From Ariolimax columbianus (taxonomy: Eukaryota > Mollusca > Gastropoda > Stylommatophora > Arionidae), in the NCBI GenBank assembly GCA_036924085.1, contig JAVGWX010000004.1:45229293-45293292 (forward strand): DNA of 64,000 bases, written 5' to 3'. The stretch's first letter is position 1. Each line of letters starts with the position of its first letter. The position numbers and the translations under genes were made by a program. The notes beneath the pieces are model-generated. The model searched no databases, had not been told where the DNA came from, and saw only the letters and a list, made by a program, of their open reading frames with translations. Positions 10,190 to 20,462 of the stretch are shown here, in pieces.

Positions 10190-10645
10190 CATCTTGTCTC
10201 GAAAGCTAAAATAGGACACTGGCTGTTGCCAATTGTTACTTCTTTTGTCGGTATACAGCGGGCAGGACTGCAAAATATATTATGCCTTCATGGGGGCTGT
10301 GCCGCAGGCACAAATTTCTGTAGTGCCAATCTTGAACTTATTGTACAGATGGCATCTGAGTCTGTTGTGACCTGTGCGTAGCCGGAAAATGATCATCTGG
10401 TCTCGCCTGGAGAGTTGATGGTAGGCATCGTTTTCTATGTGGCCAATGTGATCCTATTTTCCATTTTGCACTGTACGTTGTCCTGATGAATGCTTTAGTT
10501 TCATTGTATGTGATGTCTGTATCACTCTGCTGCAGCATTCCTCGCTCTCTGGCGAGCCTGTCCGCCTCCCCGTTGCCTGGAATGTCTCAGTGCGCTGGTG
10601 TCCATTGGACTGCTTTTTTTTTAAGCACTGGGCTCTTGAGGGCCA
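10190..10645 (-). mobile_element. I-like element tail fragment F: RNase H end and zinc-knuckle region (copy 1)
   Basis: On the minus strand the end of RNase H is visible as VQWTPAH and GNGEADRLARE (10635-10540). It is followed by the same tail as element A: TYNETKAFIRTTYSAKW against TYEEFKRFIRARYMAKW. After a frameshift it continues as FKIGTTEICACGTAPMKA and SCPLYTDKR. The knuckle histidine region is damaged and the copy ends near 10190. Sequence divergence from A and B suggests a second subfamily. Confidence 0.82.
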
Positions 10646-10734
10646 TTACACTGCTAGGTCGTCTGTGAAAATGACCACTTGCTTTGCTGTATAATAGTTT
10701 GACCACATCAAACGCCATACTGACCTAGAAAGAA

Positions 10735-10908
10735 CGATACAGGAGGGTTTGGTGTTTGAAAAGCGGGGCTGAAGCAGACCGATGAAAAGATGGAAACAAG
10801 ACATCACGGAGGTCATGACGATGACAACGATAGAGGCGATACTTCTGGCTAGAGATCGAGTTACAGATCGTTTGTTGTGAAAGTGATTTTCTGCAAATGA
10901 CATGCAAC

Positions 10909-10946
<38 letters not shown>

Positions 10947-10958
10947 AATAATGATGAT
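10735..10958 (+). mobile_element. RTE-like retrotransposon 3' end with (ATG)n tail (copy 1)
   Basis: The plus strand reads RPMKRWKQDI, then EAILLARDR and a stop near 10880. This is the usual last block of RTE-like ORF2 (RPxxRWxDDI, then xxAxxLARDR). A short 3' UTR is followed by a pure ATG repeat from 10909, decaying to AATAATGATGAT by 10958, consistent with the element's microsatellite 3' tail. The methionine-rich frame across it is an artefact. Confidence 0.75.
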
Positions 10959-11243
10959 AAAGATGAAAGTGAGCGATTTTTTGTGCTATGTAATAATGCT
11001 TGTTATGGTATATAAAAATATATGTGACTTTATTGTTGACGTAGATCTAGCAAATACTATTTTCATTTATAAACATCATTGCATAATTTCAGAAGTGCCG
11101 GTTATGCTAGCAATCAGCTAGAGGTTAGTGATATTTAAGATAATATCTGTGGGTAACTGAGACGCTAGTCCGGTCAAGCACACCATATTGCCCAGGACGT
11201 TGCGTCAGGGTCAAACACAATGTTTTTCGTCCATCACGAGCCT

Positions 11244-11465
11244 TTACTTTTTGCACCCAGCCAGTCCATCCAGTCGAGTATTCTGTAAATCCGGGTTGTG
11301 GATAGGTGGGAAGATGGGAACTGCATATTCGCAGTCAGTGAAAGCAGAGAAAGTTTGCTTCGCGAGACGGTGATCATGATTGTCAGCAAATCCATGTACC
11401 TCAGCCGCTTTATTGCTCAGCAAGGTGTCCCGCAACTGACGCAGCTTTTTGACTGTAGTTTAGCT
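11244..11465 (-). mobile_element. RTE-like endonuclease-RT linker fragment (copy 1)
   Basis: The minus strand reads KLRQLRDTLLSNKAAEVHGF then ADNHDH, the conserved linker between endonuclease and RT of RTE-like elements. The similarity then stops and the frame continues as unrecognised residues. It is a short, isolated fragment opposite in orientation to the other RTE-like pieces. Neighbouring sequence up to 11727 is open on the minus strand (11477-11761) but not recognised. Confidence 0.6.
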
Positions 11466-11727
11466 TGTCAGTGGACCTACGCTCTCTTCTCGCCCGTCGT
11501 CACAGGACTCGACTGTGTTAGTACTGGATACATGAAAAGAGAATGACTTGCGCGATGAATTTCCTTTAAGTGAGAAAGGGTTGCGCAGTTTGTCGACCAC
11601 ACTCTCTCGCTCGAGTCCAACTTTAACCAGTGGCAAGACAAGTCAGGACGACTGGATATGAGCTCGGGTGCAGTGGTTGACCACGGATGCTCAAGTGCCT
11701 GGCCGTGTTCTGTGCAGTCCACACCGA

Positions 11728-11825
11728 TCAGCACATTTGCATTCCGTTCTCTGGACAACATTCTGCTACTTAAGCCACATCAGGGCTTGGTGGTGCAAGA
11801 TTGAGAACGAACGACCCTAAGCCAG
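11728..11825 (+). repeat. Dispersed repeat, inverted copy 2 of 2 (unit copy 1)
   Basis: This is the plus-strand partner of 3910-4015. It diverges by substitutions and short gaps but keeps the order of conserved words, including GCATTCCGTTCTCTGGA. Confidence 0.6.
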
Positions 11826-12484
11826 CAAGCCATATAATAAAAAAACAGAATGCGATACTGGAGAAAACACTAAAAAGCTATATTTCTTTTTTTTACTTCG
11901 TTTACCGTGGTTCCTAAGAGGCAGTATATTGTTCTGTGTTTTGCACTTTAGAGCCTGGTTAAACCATATTCAGCACGAAATTTAATAGGTGTACGACCCA
12001 GTCAGATCAGGAATCTGAACACAGACATGTTTTGTTTGTGAGCCATCGAAACTTCGCAACCACGTATGAACACTTCTATAAAAGCTTAACACATGCAATT
12101 CCAAATTCATATCTTTTATATCGTTATCGCTGCTTGTTTCAAATCTATCAATAACATGACCTCCCATAGTGTATCCGGGGTCATTACTGAGAATGGTAGA
12201 ATATAACCGCCACAGAATACTGTCACAGTAGATCAAGGGCAATCAATCTTAAGGTGAGCTATGTATGTGTTTCTCCTGAGTGGCCAAAATAATCATTGCA
12301 TGTTGAACGCGAGGACTAAGAGTTGTCCATGGATGTGGCAATCTCAAAATGTAGAAATTATCGCTAACCTACTGCAAATAACTAGAAAAAGTCTTTCCTA
12401 AAAGCTGGTTTTGGTAAGTCAAATACAATGATGGACCTATGCTTCAACAAAAAGAGATGAGTGATCTTGATTTAACTAAACTTA
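11826..12484. other. No recognisable gene (copy 1)
   Basis: An 86-aa minus-strand frame (11982-12242) has no motif I recognise. The rest is AT-rich without repeats. Confidence 0.55.
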
Positions 12485-12745
12485 TCGTCTTTATACTGGT
12501 TTAGAAGACTATGCAGAGTCTGTACGCAACCAGTTTCATTTACATTTCCTTGCTCAATAAGCTATGCGCATCCAATGTATTCTTAAATGCATCAACTGCC
12601 TCTGCTTACATCACTTCCTTGGAAATGCATTCCAAGCATTCACCCCTCTCTGACTAAAGAAATATTTCCAAATATCCAATCTTGACCTTTCTTTATTTAA
12701 TTTGAAGCTATGCCTTTTTGTTCTGATTTGATTGATTGAACTCCA
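12485..12745 (-). mobile_element. CR1-like C-terminus and 3' UTR start, single 26-bp unit (copy 1)
   Basis: The minus strand reads HSFKLNKERSRLDIWKYFF, SQRGVNAWNAFPRK, then after a stop and shift AVDAFKNTLDAHS, the classic CR1-type C-terminal block. The 3' UTR contains one 26-bp unit (TCTTCTAAACCAGTATAAAG followed by ACGATA), where the plus-strand copy at 8089-8480 has nine. It is 5'-truncated near 12745. Confidence 0.83.
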
Positions 12746-12944
12746 TGCATGTATTGAAAGGCGTGACTAAATAGAGTTGTGCATGAGGATAGCAACCTCA
12801 TCATGCAAGTAAACTGATACATAAACTCCTACTGCAAGATCATGCAAAGTTTTTTCCTGAAGTCATCTTGATGGAGGTTGACTGTACTTGTACTGATGTG
12901 CTTCGGCTGGCGCGAAAAATGTCAAGAAAATAGATCTTCCTTGT

Positions 12945-13110
12945 TCGTCTTCAGACCTTGAATTCAATTACTCTAACGAAGCGAAGGCAGCAGTTGACTT
13001 GAGAGTCTGAGCACTTCTGTACAGCTACTCGTGGAAGGACACTGGTTGTTGCCAAATGCTACTTCTTGTCGGTAAACAATGGGCAGGGCTGCAAAATTTG
13101 TTCTGATGTC
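12945..13110 (-). mobile_element. I-like element C-terminal fragment L (copy 1)
   Basis: On the minus strand, WQQPVSFHE and the block ending LKSTAAFASLE parallel the last part of element A (SLRMTAAFFEK). The fragment ends in GAAGAC-rich sequence near 12945. Its opening is similar to 10190-10270 of fragment F (CPLYTDKR and WQQPVSY). Confidence 0.6.
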
Positions 13111-13173
13111 ATGGGGGGTGTGCCGAGAAGATAGATGGCCAGCTAGAGTCGTTGCCTTGTGTTTTAAGTCAAG

Positions 13174-13351
13174 TTAGGTAATCCTCATACTCAACCATTG
13201 TCTTTCGTGTTGATCGTCCACGGCAACGTTTTGTGAGTCTCGGGCAGCGTGGAGGAAGACGGAGTAGAATCGAAATGTCTCAGCCAGGTGTTCCGCGGGA
13301 GACTCCATTAGTGGTGAGGTCTTGTATTTCGTAAAGTGTAAAGTGCAGAAT
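13174..13351 (-). other. Possible exon, unrecognised (copy 1)
   Basis: The minus strand has a pyrimidine-rich acceptor, TTTCTTTTGTTGCAG, ending at 13352. It is followed by an open frame of about 59 codons to a stop at 13174-13176. The last 44 codons start at ATG 13308 (MESPAEHLAETFRFYSVFLH onward). A GTATGAG donor-like site lies near the end of the frame. The stretch is GC-richer than its flanks. I do not recognise the peptide. It could be an exon of a host gene captured in the unit, part of a retroelement, or chance. Copies 2 and 3 keep the frame open; copy 3 changes one residue (Q to P). Confidence 0.25.
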
Positions 13352-14005
13352 CTGCAACAAAAGAAATAGTATTTGTAAGATTATGTGTTTATATTAATCT
13401 TAGTCTTAGTAGACCTGTAATTCTACAAGGGAAGATGACCCTGTGGAGGTTCCAGCTGTGGTGTGAGCTGGATAAAGGAGGGATGAGGATTTCCTGCTTA
13501 GCGTGTAAGGCTCGAGCAGCTTATTACTCCGCTGTGTTAAGACAAGTGCCAAGAAGTTTGGTTCATAGATCTGTGAGTCCATCTTAAAAGACTCAAACAC
13601 TAGACCAACTTGACACGCAACCTGTTAGGCGCCATCTATGCTGCTCTTAACAAACCAACTAAGCATGGCCGGTGTTGTGCCATGTCACACAGTTAGTCGC
13701 CTCTTATGCCATGCTCTATATAGGGCAGTGGTCCTATTTTTGTCATTGCCATACCCAAAGATCCAGAATCATTCGTGATGTTTACTGTAGTACGCCGTCC
13801 ATACAGTGGGCTAGATGACATATGTTGCTTATACAGAGAATACTAGTTGTTTTTGCTTGTGAATGCACATAGCGACAAGGGGGCATTTTGCTACTCAGAT
13901 ATTAAGCTCGCAATATCACTGGACCTATAAATGAATAATGCGAATCAGAATGTAAACATGCAATTCCCTAGTAGTGGATCCAACGGGAAGCTTCGACTGG
14001 TTCAT
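13352..14005. other. No recognisable gene (copy 1)
   Basis: A 64-aa minus-strand frame (13406-13600) is unrecognised. Near 13700 the minus strand carries GGCATAAGAGGCGACTAAC, a word I associate with 5' parts of some animal non-LTR elements; that is recollection only and unverified. Confidence 0.5.
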
Positions 14006-14312
14006 TTCTTCTTCTTCTTTTTCGTTCGTTTTCAGACATCAACTTCAATGACTCTAACGAAGTCATCAATCGACTAAAGGCTCAAAATATGTTCTGCCTT
14101 CATGGGGGCTGTGTCGCAGGCACGAAGGTCTGTAGTACCAATCTTGAACTTGTTGTACAGATGACATCTCAGACTGTTGTGACCTATGCGTAGCCGGAGA
14201 ATGATAATCTATGTAGCCAGGGTGTTTTTTGTTTTTTTTCCATTTTGCACTGTACGTTGCCCTGATGAATGCTTTAGTCTCATTGTATGTAATTTCTGTA
14301 CCTAACGTAGGT
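14006..14312 (-). mobile_element. I-like element C-terminal fragment M, GAA-tailed (copy 1)
   Basis: Minus-strand blocks match fragment F and element A: TETKAFIRATYSAKW-like sequence near 14290-14240, FKIGTTDLRAC, APMKAEHIL, then an internal deletion to FVRVIEVDV and a stop, paralleling the IQVDV end of A. The 3' tail is GAAGAAGAA (TTCTTCTTC on the plus strand from about 14007). Confidence 0.72.
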
Positions 14313-16627
14313 TAGGTTCTTGATTTTGTTCCATAGCGGTATTTTAACCATTCCTATCTATTTTTTATACTCCACAGGCGATAAGAGAGAGACTGGAACA
14401 TGAGGGAACTACGTTTTGAACTCTCCCAGTTTTACTACTATAATCGCTCAGCAATTAAATAATGTACAGACCGACACTATGCATTAATGTCTGAAATAGT
14501 ATCTTGCTATCCACATGTTAACAAACTGAACCTAGGCATGGCAGTTCTAACTAGTATCTTACTATCCATATTTTAACAAACTCACCCTAGGCATTACAGT
14601 CCTAGCTACTAGCTAGTATCTTACTATGATACATCAAGTTTTAATGTCCTATATATAGTATCTTACTATCCACAGACTATCATACCAGCATTAAATTTTG
14701 ATGTCCTACACAGTTTCTACCTAAGCACATGGTAACAGTCTTTTATATAATACTTTACTATATGAAAATTAACATACAGACAATAAACGGTATTGTCCTA
14801 CAAAGTATCGCACTATCCCCATTAAACATAAGTTCACTGACTCGAAACTTTACAGTCCTACATTGTAATTTGCTATCTAAATATTAACAGACCAATACCA
14901 AGTTTTATTGTTCTTCAAAGTATTGTACAATCCCAATGGCATCAGACTGACAGACAGCTTTAATGTCTTACATAGGATCTTACAATCCACATATTAACAA
15001 ACCAACTCTAGATTGAATGCACTGCACAGTATCCACTATCCAGATGTTAGACTTACCCAAAACATTGATGTCCTACATAGTTCCTTACTGCCACCATGTT
15101 AACATGCAAACACAGAGTTTAAATGTCTTATAGAGTATCTTACTATCCACATGTCAACAGGCCAAGACAGAGCTTTAATGTGCTACAGAGTATCTTACTA
15201 TCCACATGTTAACAGGCCAACACAGAGCTTAAATGTCCTACAGAGTATCTTATTAACCACATGTTAACAGGCCAACACAGAGCTTGAATGTCTTACAGAG
15301 TATCTTACTATCCACATGTCAACAGGCCAAGACAGAGCTTTAATGTGGTACAGAGTATCTTACTATCCACATGTTAACAGGCATACACAGAGCTTGAATG
15401 TCCTACAGAGTATCTTACTAACCCAATGTTAACAGGCCAACCCAGAGCTTGAATGTCCTACAGAATATCTTACTATCCACATGTCAACCGGCCAACATAG
15501 AGCTTGAATGTCCTACAGCTTATTTTACTATCCACATATCAATAGGAAAACACATAGCTTGACTGTCTTACAGAGTATCTTACTATCCACATGTCAACAG
15601 GCCAAGACAGAGCTTTAATGTGCTACAGAGTATCTTACTATCCACATGTTAACAGGCCAACACAGAGCTTGAATGTCCTACAGAGTATCTTACTAACCCA
15701 ATGTTAACAGGCCAACCCAGAGCTTGAATGTCCTACACAATATCTTACTATCCACATGTCAACAGGCCAACATAGAGCTTGAATGTCCTACAGCGTATTT
15801 TACTATCCACATATAAATAGGAAAACACATAGCTTGAATGTCCTACAGAGTATCTTACTATCCACATGTCAACAGGCCAAGACAGAGCTTTAATGTGCTA
15901 CAGAGTATCTTACTATACACATGTTAAAAGGCCAACACAGAGCTTGAATGTCCTACAGAGTATCTTACTAACCCAATGTTAACAGGCCAACACAGAGCTT
16001 GAATGTCCTACATAATATCTTACTATCCACATGTCAACAGGCCAAGACAGAGCTTTCATTTCCTACATAGTATCTTACTATCAACATGTTAACAGGCCAA
16101 CATAGAGCTTGTATGTCCTACAGAGTATTTTACTATCCACATGTCAACAGGCAAACACATAGCTTGAATGTCCTACATAGTATCTTACTATTCACATGTC
16201 AACAGGCCAACACAGAGCTTTAATGTCCTACATAGTGTTTTACAATCCACATGTCAATTGGGCAACATAGCTTGAATGTCTTACAGAATATCTTACTATT
16301 CACAAGTGTACTGGCCAACACAGAGCTTAAATGTCCTACAGAGTATCTTACTATCCACATGTCAACAGGCAAACACATAGCTTGAATGTCCTACAGAGTA
16401 TCTTACTATTCACAAGTCAACTGGCCAACACAGAGCTTGAATGTCCTACAGAGTATCTTACTATTCACAAGTCAACTGGCCAACACAGAGCTTGAATGCC
16501 GTACATAATATCTTTCAATCCACATATTAACAAGCAGACACCATGCTTTACTGTTAAAAATAATATCTTACTATCCACGTGTTAACAAACCGACAGTAAG
16601 TTTTAATGTCCTACACACTATCTTACT

Positions 16628-16683
16628 TCTTCTTCTTCTTCAACAAATTCACGCTGATGTCTGACAGCTTACTTCGAACATAA
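16628..16683 (-). mobile_element. Possible 56-bp micro-insertion of an I-like 3' end (copy 1)
   Basis: Satellite sequence TATCTTACT at 16619-16627 is repeated at 16684-16692, bracketing 56 foreign bases. On the minus strand these end in five GAA-type triplets and include CTGTCAGACATCAG, loosely like the 3' end of element A (GACGTCTGACAG). TATCTTACT also belongs to the satellite monomer, so the duplication is suggestive rather than proof. Confidence 0.45.
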
Positions 16684-16947
16684 TATCTTACTGTACCCAT
16701 GTCATCAGCCGGACTCTGAGCTTTGCTATCTTACATGATATTGTACTATCCACATGTTTTAATGTCATTCATAGCATTTTACAGTCTCCATGTCAACAGA
16801 CCAACACCAAGCTGTAATGTCCTAATATAAAATCTTTCTTTCTAAATGTTAGCAGACCTAATAGCAAGCTGTAATGTACTACATAAAATCTTACTATCTA
16901 AATGTTAACAGACCGATGCTATTCGCTAATATCCTACATATTATCTT

Positions 16948-16959
16948 ACTGTCACCATG
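16948..16959. repeat. SINE target-site duplication, left (copy 1)
   Basis: ACTGTCACCATG is identical to 17206-17217. Confidence 0.92.
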
Positions 16960-17205
16960 GGGACGGTGTGGCCTAGTGGTTAAGTGGCACGGCTCAAAAC
17001 TCAAAGGTGCTGGGTTCAATCCCCATCACAGCGCCGTTACCCAAAGGAAGCGAATTCTTAGAAAATGCAAGAGGAAGCAGACCCTTACATAAAATACATG
17101 CTGAAGTTGGCAGCACTTGGCCGACAGGCGCAAAATAAAAACCACAGTACAATGTACACCCTCTTGGGGATTAGAGAAATAAGGCGAACTCAAAAAAACA
17201 AACAA
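16960..17205 (+). mobile_element. tRNA-derived SINE (copy 1, 246 bp)
   Basis: A tRNA-like head carries a pol III A box TGGCCTAGTGG (16969-16979) and a B box GGTTCAATCCC (17013-17023). A non-tRNA body follows (about 17040-17190) and an A-rich tail, CAAAAAAACAAACAAA. Perfect 12-bp direct repeats flank it, and it sits in the 55-bp satellite. This supports a complete insertion moved in trans by a LINE machinery. The body is not assigned to a known SINE family, and the head does not fold into an intact tRNA by eye. It is present in copies 1 and 2 and absent from copy 3 through the deletion there. Confidence 0.9.
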
Positions 17206-17217
17206 ACTGTCACCATG
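17206..17217. repeat. SINE target-site duplication, right (copy 1)
   Basis: ACTGTCACCATG follows the A-rich tail directly and is identical to the left repeat at 16948-16959. Confidence 0.92.
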
Positions 17218-17801
17218 TCAACAGAATTACACTAAGCTTCAGTGTCCTATATATTATCTTACTGTCCTCATATAACCAACCGATTCTTTAGATTTAATGC
17301 AATACATGGCATCTTACTGTCTACATATTAACATACTATCTGAGAATCCCAACAGTAACATACACGAACAGTCACCTAACTTTACCGTCCTGCATAGCAT
17401 TTTACAATCCCCATGTTAACAAACCTACCTAAAAGTATTAGTGTCCTACATAATATTTTACTGACCCCACTTTAACAGATCTAAACTGAGCTTGACGGTC
17501 CTATAAAGTATCTCACTGACGCCTCTTTAACAGACCAAATCTGATTTTTAATCTCCTACATAGTATCTTAGTATCAGCATAACAAAAGATGAAGGCTAAC
17601 ACTGAGCTTTAAGGTCCTAGGTAGTATCTTACTGTCTGTATATTAACAGATGGACACCAAGATAATTGTCCTGTAAAGTATCATACTATCCCTATCTTAG
17701 CAGGCCGACAACAAGCTGTAATGTCCTACATAGTACATAACTAATTTGCATGTTAATAGCCGAAAACCGAGCTTTTGGCATAGATGACCTACATAGTATC
17801 T

Positions 17802-18101
17802 TCTTCTTCTTCTGCGTACACAGTCAGACAGTAACCATTATTTTTTCGAAAAAAGCGGCGGTCATCCTGAGACTCTCGCCACTACCATAGAGCTTGTCTT
17901 GCAGTTCCACTGGCAATGGCCACATCTGCTCTCTCTGATCCTCGTATGTCGGGCAGTTCTGCAGCAGATGTTCAGTGGTCATTTTACCAGTACCGCACGG
18001 GCATTCGTCGGTACACCCTATATTCAATTTGTTGAATAGGTGGTACCTCAGTCTGTTGTGGCCAGTGCGAAGTCTGAAGACAACGACCTGCTCTCTTCGG
18101 T
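17802..18101 (-). mobile_element. I-like element N, 300-bp 5'-truncated insertion in the satellite (copy 1)
   Basis: TAGTATCT at 17794-17801 and 18102-18109 flanks the insert; the word also occurs in satellite monomers. On the minus strand the insert begins in the post-RNase H tail, reads DECPCGTGKMTTEHLLQNCP (the C-x-C-x8-H-x4-C knuckle), runs to SLRMTAAFFEKIMVTV and stops (67-aa frame, 17824-18027). It ends in four GAA triplets. Close similarity to element A shows it is the same subfamily. The tail frame is intact but the rest of the element never inserted. Confidence 0.92.
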
Positions 18102-20084
18102 TAGTATCTAACTATACAACTGTTAGCAGACAGACACTGAGTTTTATTGTCCTATGTAGCATTAAACTGTTTGCATGTTTACAAAGCATTCCCATTTGTT
18201 AATGTCCTACATGTAATCTTACTGTCCAAAAGTTAACATACTAACACAAAGCTTAAATGACCTACTTTTTATATTTCTGTACAAAGATAGCAGTCTGACA
18301 CAAATCTTTAATGTCCTACCTATTGTTTTACTATCAACACGTTACAACAGAATGAAAGCAATCTTCACTTTTCTACATAACATCAAACTATCCACTTCAT
18401 AACACACAGACAGTGAACTTTCATGTCCTCCTTATTTCTTGATATCCTCATGTTAATATACATCAACTGAGAAATAATGTTGTATATATTTTCTCACTAT
18501 CCACATGAAAACAGACCAACCTCATGAATAGGTGTCCTACATAGTATATTTTTTCCCCCAGGTAAACAGACCAAAACTGAGTAGTAATGTCCTACATAGT
18601 ATCTTACTCTCCGCTTGTTAACAGACCAACACTGATCTGTAATGTCCTTTATAGTATCTTACTATCCCCAGGTCAAAATACCAACACAGAGCAGTAATGT
18701 CCTACATAGTATCTTACTATCCGCGTGTTAACATAATGACAGCTAGCATTACTTTACCTCATAGTATTGTACTATCCAATTGTTAGGATACGAACAGTGA
18801 GCTTTCATGTCCTACATATTTTCTTAATATTCAAATGTTAACGCATAACAGCCGAGATGTAAAGCTGTATATATTATCTTTCCCCTTGATAAAACATCAA
18901 CACTGAGCTGTAATATCATACATAATATCTTACTAATCATCATGTTTACAGACCAACACAGAGAACACGTGTCCTACACAATGTCTTACAGTTCACATGT
19001 ATTAACAGACCAACACTGAGAACATGTGTCCTACACAATATCTTACAGTTCACATGTATTAACAGACCAACACTGAGCTTTTCTGTCCTATTAAGTGTTT
19101 TACCTTCCATTTGTTAACAAACAGAAACCAATAATAAATTTCCTAAACAGCATCCTGCTGTCCCCATGTCAATAGACCAACAACGAGCTGTAATGTTCTA
19201 AATAAATTTTTCCTATCAATACATTAACAAACCCACACTGAGCCTTATCGCCAAAATAAAAGTATATTCCTTTCCCCCCAAAAAGAGATGCAATAGACTT
19301 AATTATTTTATCTGTCTATCACAGTGCAAACAGAATCACACCGTGGTTCAATGTCCTTTATATTATCTTGATATTCACAGGACAAAAGAAGTAGACGGAC
19401 AACAAACTCTACTGTCCCACATAGTATCTTACTTTCCACCTCTCAACAAACTGTTGTACATATTATACTACTAATCACATGTTAATAGATCCACACTGTG
19501 CTTCAATGCCCTACATTTTTATCTTTGAATCCCCATGCCAGAAGAACACTTAGCTTTACTGTTATACATACTATCTTACCATCCACATGTCGACAGACCA
19601 GCACCGCGATTTGCAACACTAAATATTATCTTACCATCCACATGTCGACAGACCAGCACCACGATTTGCTACACTAAATATTATCTTACCATTCACATGT
19701 TAACAGACCAGAACCGAGATTTGATACCCTACATATGATCTTACCACCCACATGTTAACAGACCAGCACCAAGATTTGCTACCCTAAATATTATCTTACC
19801 ATTCACATGTTAACAGACCAGAACCGAGATTTGATACCCTACATATTATCTTACCCTCCACATGTTAACAGACCAAGATTTGATACCCTAAATATTATCT
19901 TACAATCCATTTGGTAACTGACCAATAACTAGGATTGGATACCTTACATATTACTTTACTATCCATATGGCAACATATGTAGATCGCCATGTAATTTTAC
20001 AGTCTTACATAGTACCTACAATCCATAAATTAACAGACCAACACCAAAATGTGTGTTCTACATAGCATTTTACTTTCACTGTGT

Positions 20085-20262
20085 TTTAGTGAAATGAGAT
20101 ACCACAGAATGCAGAGCTGAGGCAAAAGCTATGGTGCAGCAGCTATGTCCTGATAAAGATTATGGACTGCATCATGATTACTGGCTTGCAGATATAACAT
20201 GACCAAAGGATCCTGAACGCAAAGAGGAATAAAGAATTTTTGCACGCTAGAGGACTAAAATT
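20085..20262 (+). other. Non-satellite island with an open segment (copy 1)
   Basis: About 180 bases inside the satellite do not match the monomer. One plus-strand frame is open from about 20097 for some 34 codons (TECRAEAKAMVQQL, CPDKDYGLHHDYWLADI) up to a TGA near 20201, then continues as PKDPERKEE. The composition looks protein-like but I recognise no family. It may be a captured exon or transposon piece. No TSD is evident. Confidence 0.35.
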
Positions 20263-20462
20263 GAGTTTTAATGTCCTACATATTATCTCTTTATCTACAT
20301 ATTAACAGATAGACACTAAGATTTAATGGTGTACATATTATCTTGCTATCCAAATGTTAGGAGTCAGATACTGAGCTTAAATCTCTTACATAATGTCTTA
20401 CTATTTACAAATCAACAGATGCAAACCAACTTGGAGATTTACTGTCTTGAAAATATCTTACT

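Noticed and set aside
10897..11121. Methionine-run open frame
   Set aside because: It is a translation of the (ATG)n tail of an RTE-like element.
9456..12755. CATGCATGTATT shared at the edges of two CR1-like fragments as a recombination signal
   Set aside because: A match this short is expected by chance in a region of this size and lies on opposite sides of the two fragments.
16960..17034. A functional tRNA gene
   Set aside because: A and B boxes are present, but no convincing acceptor or anticodon stem pairs by eye, and the segment is the head of a TSD-flanked SINE.
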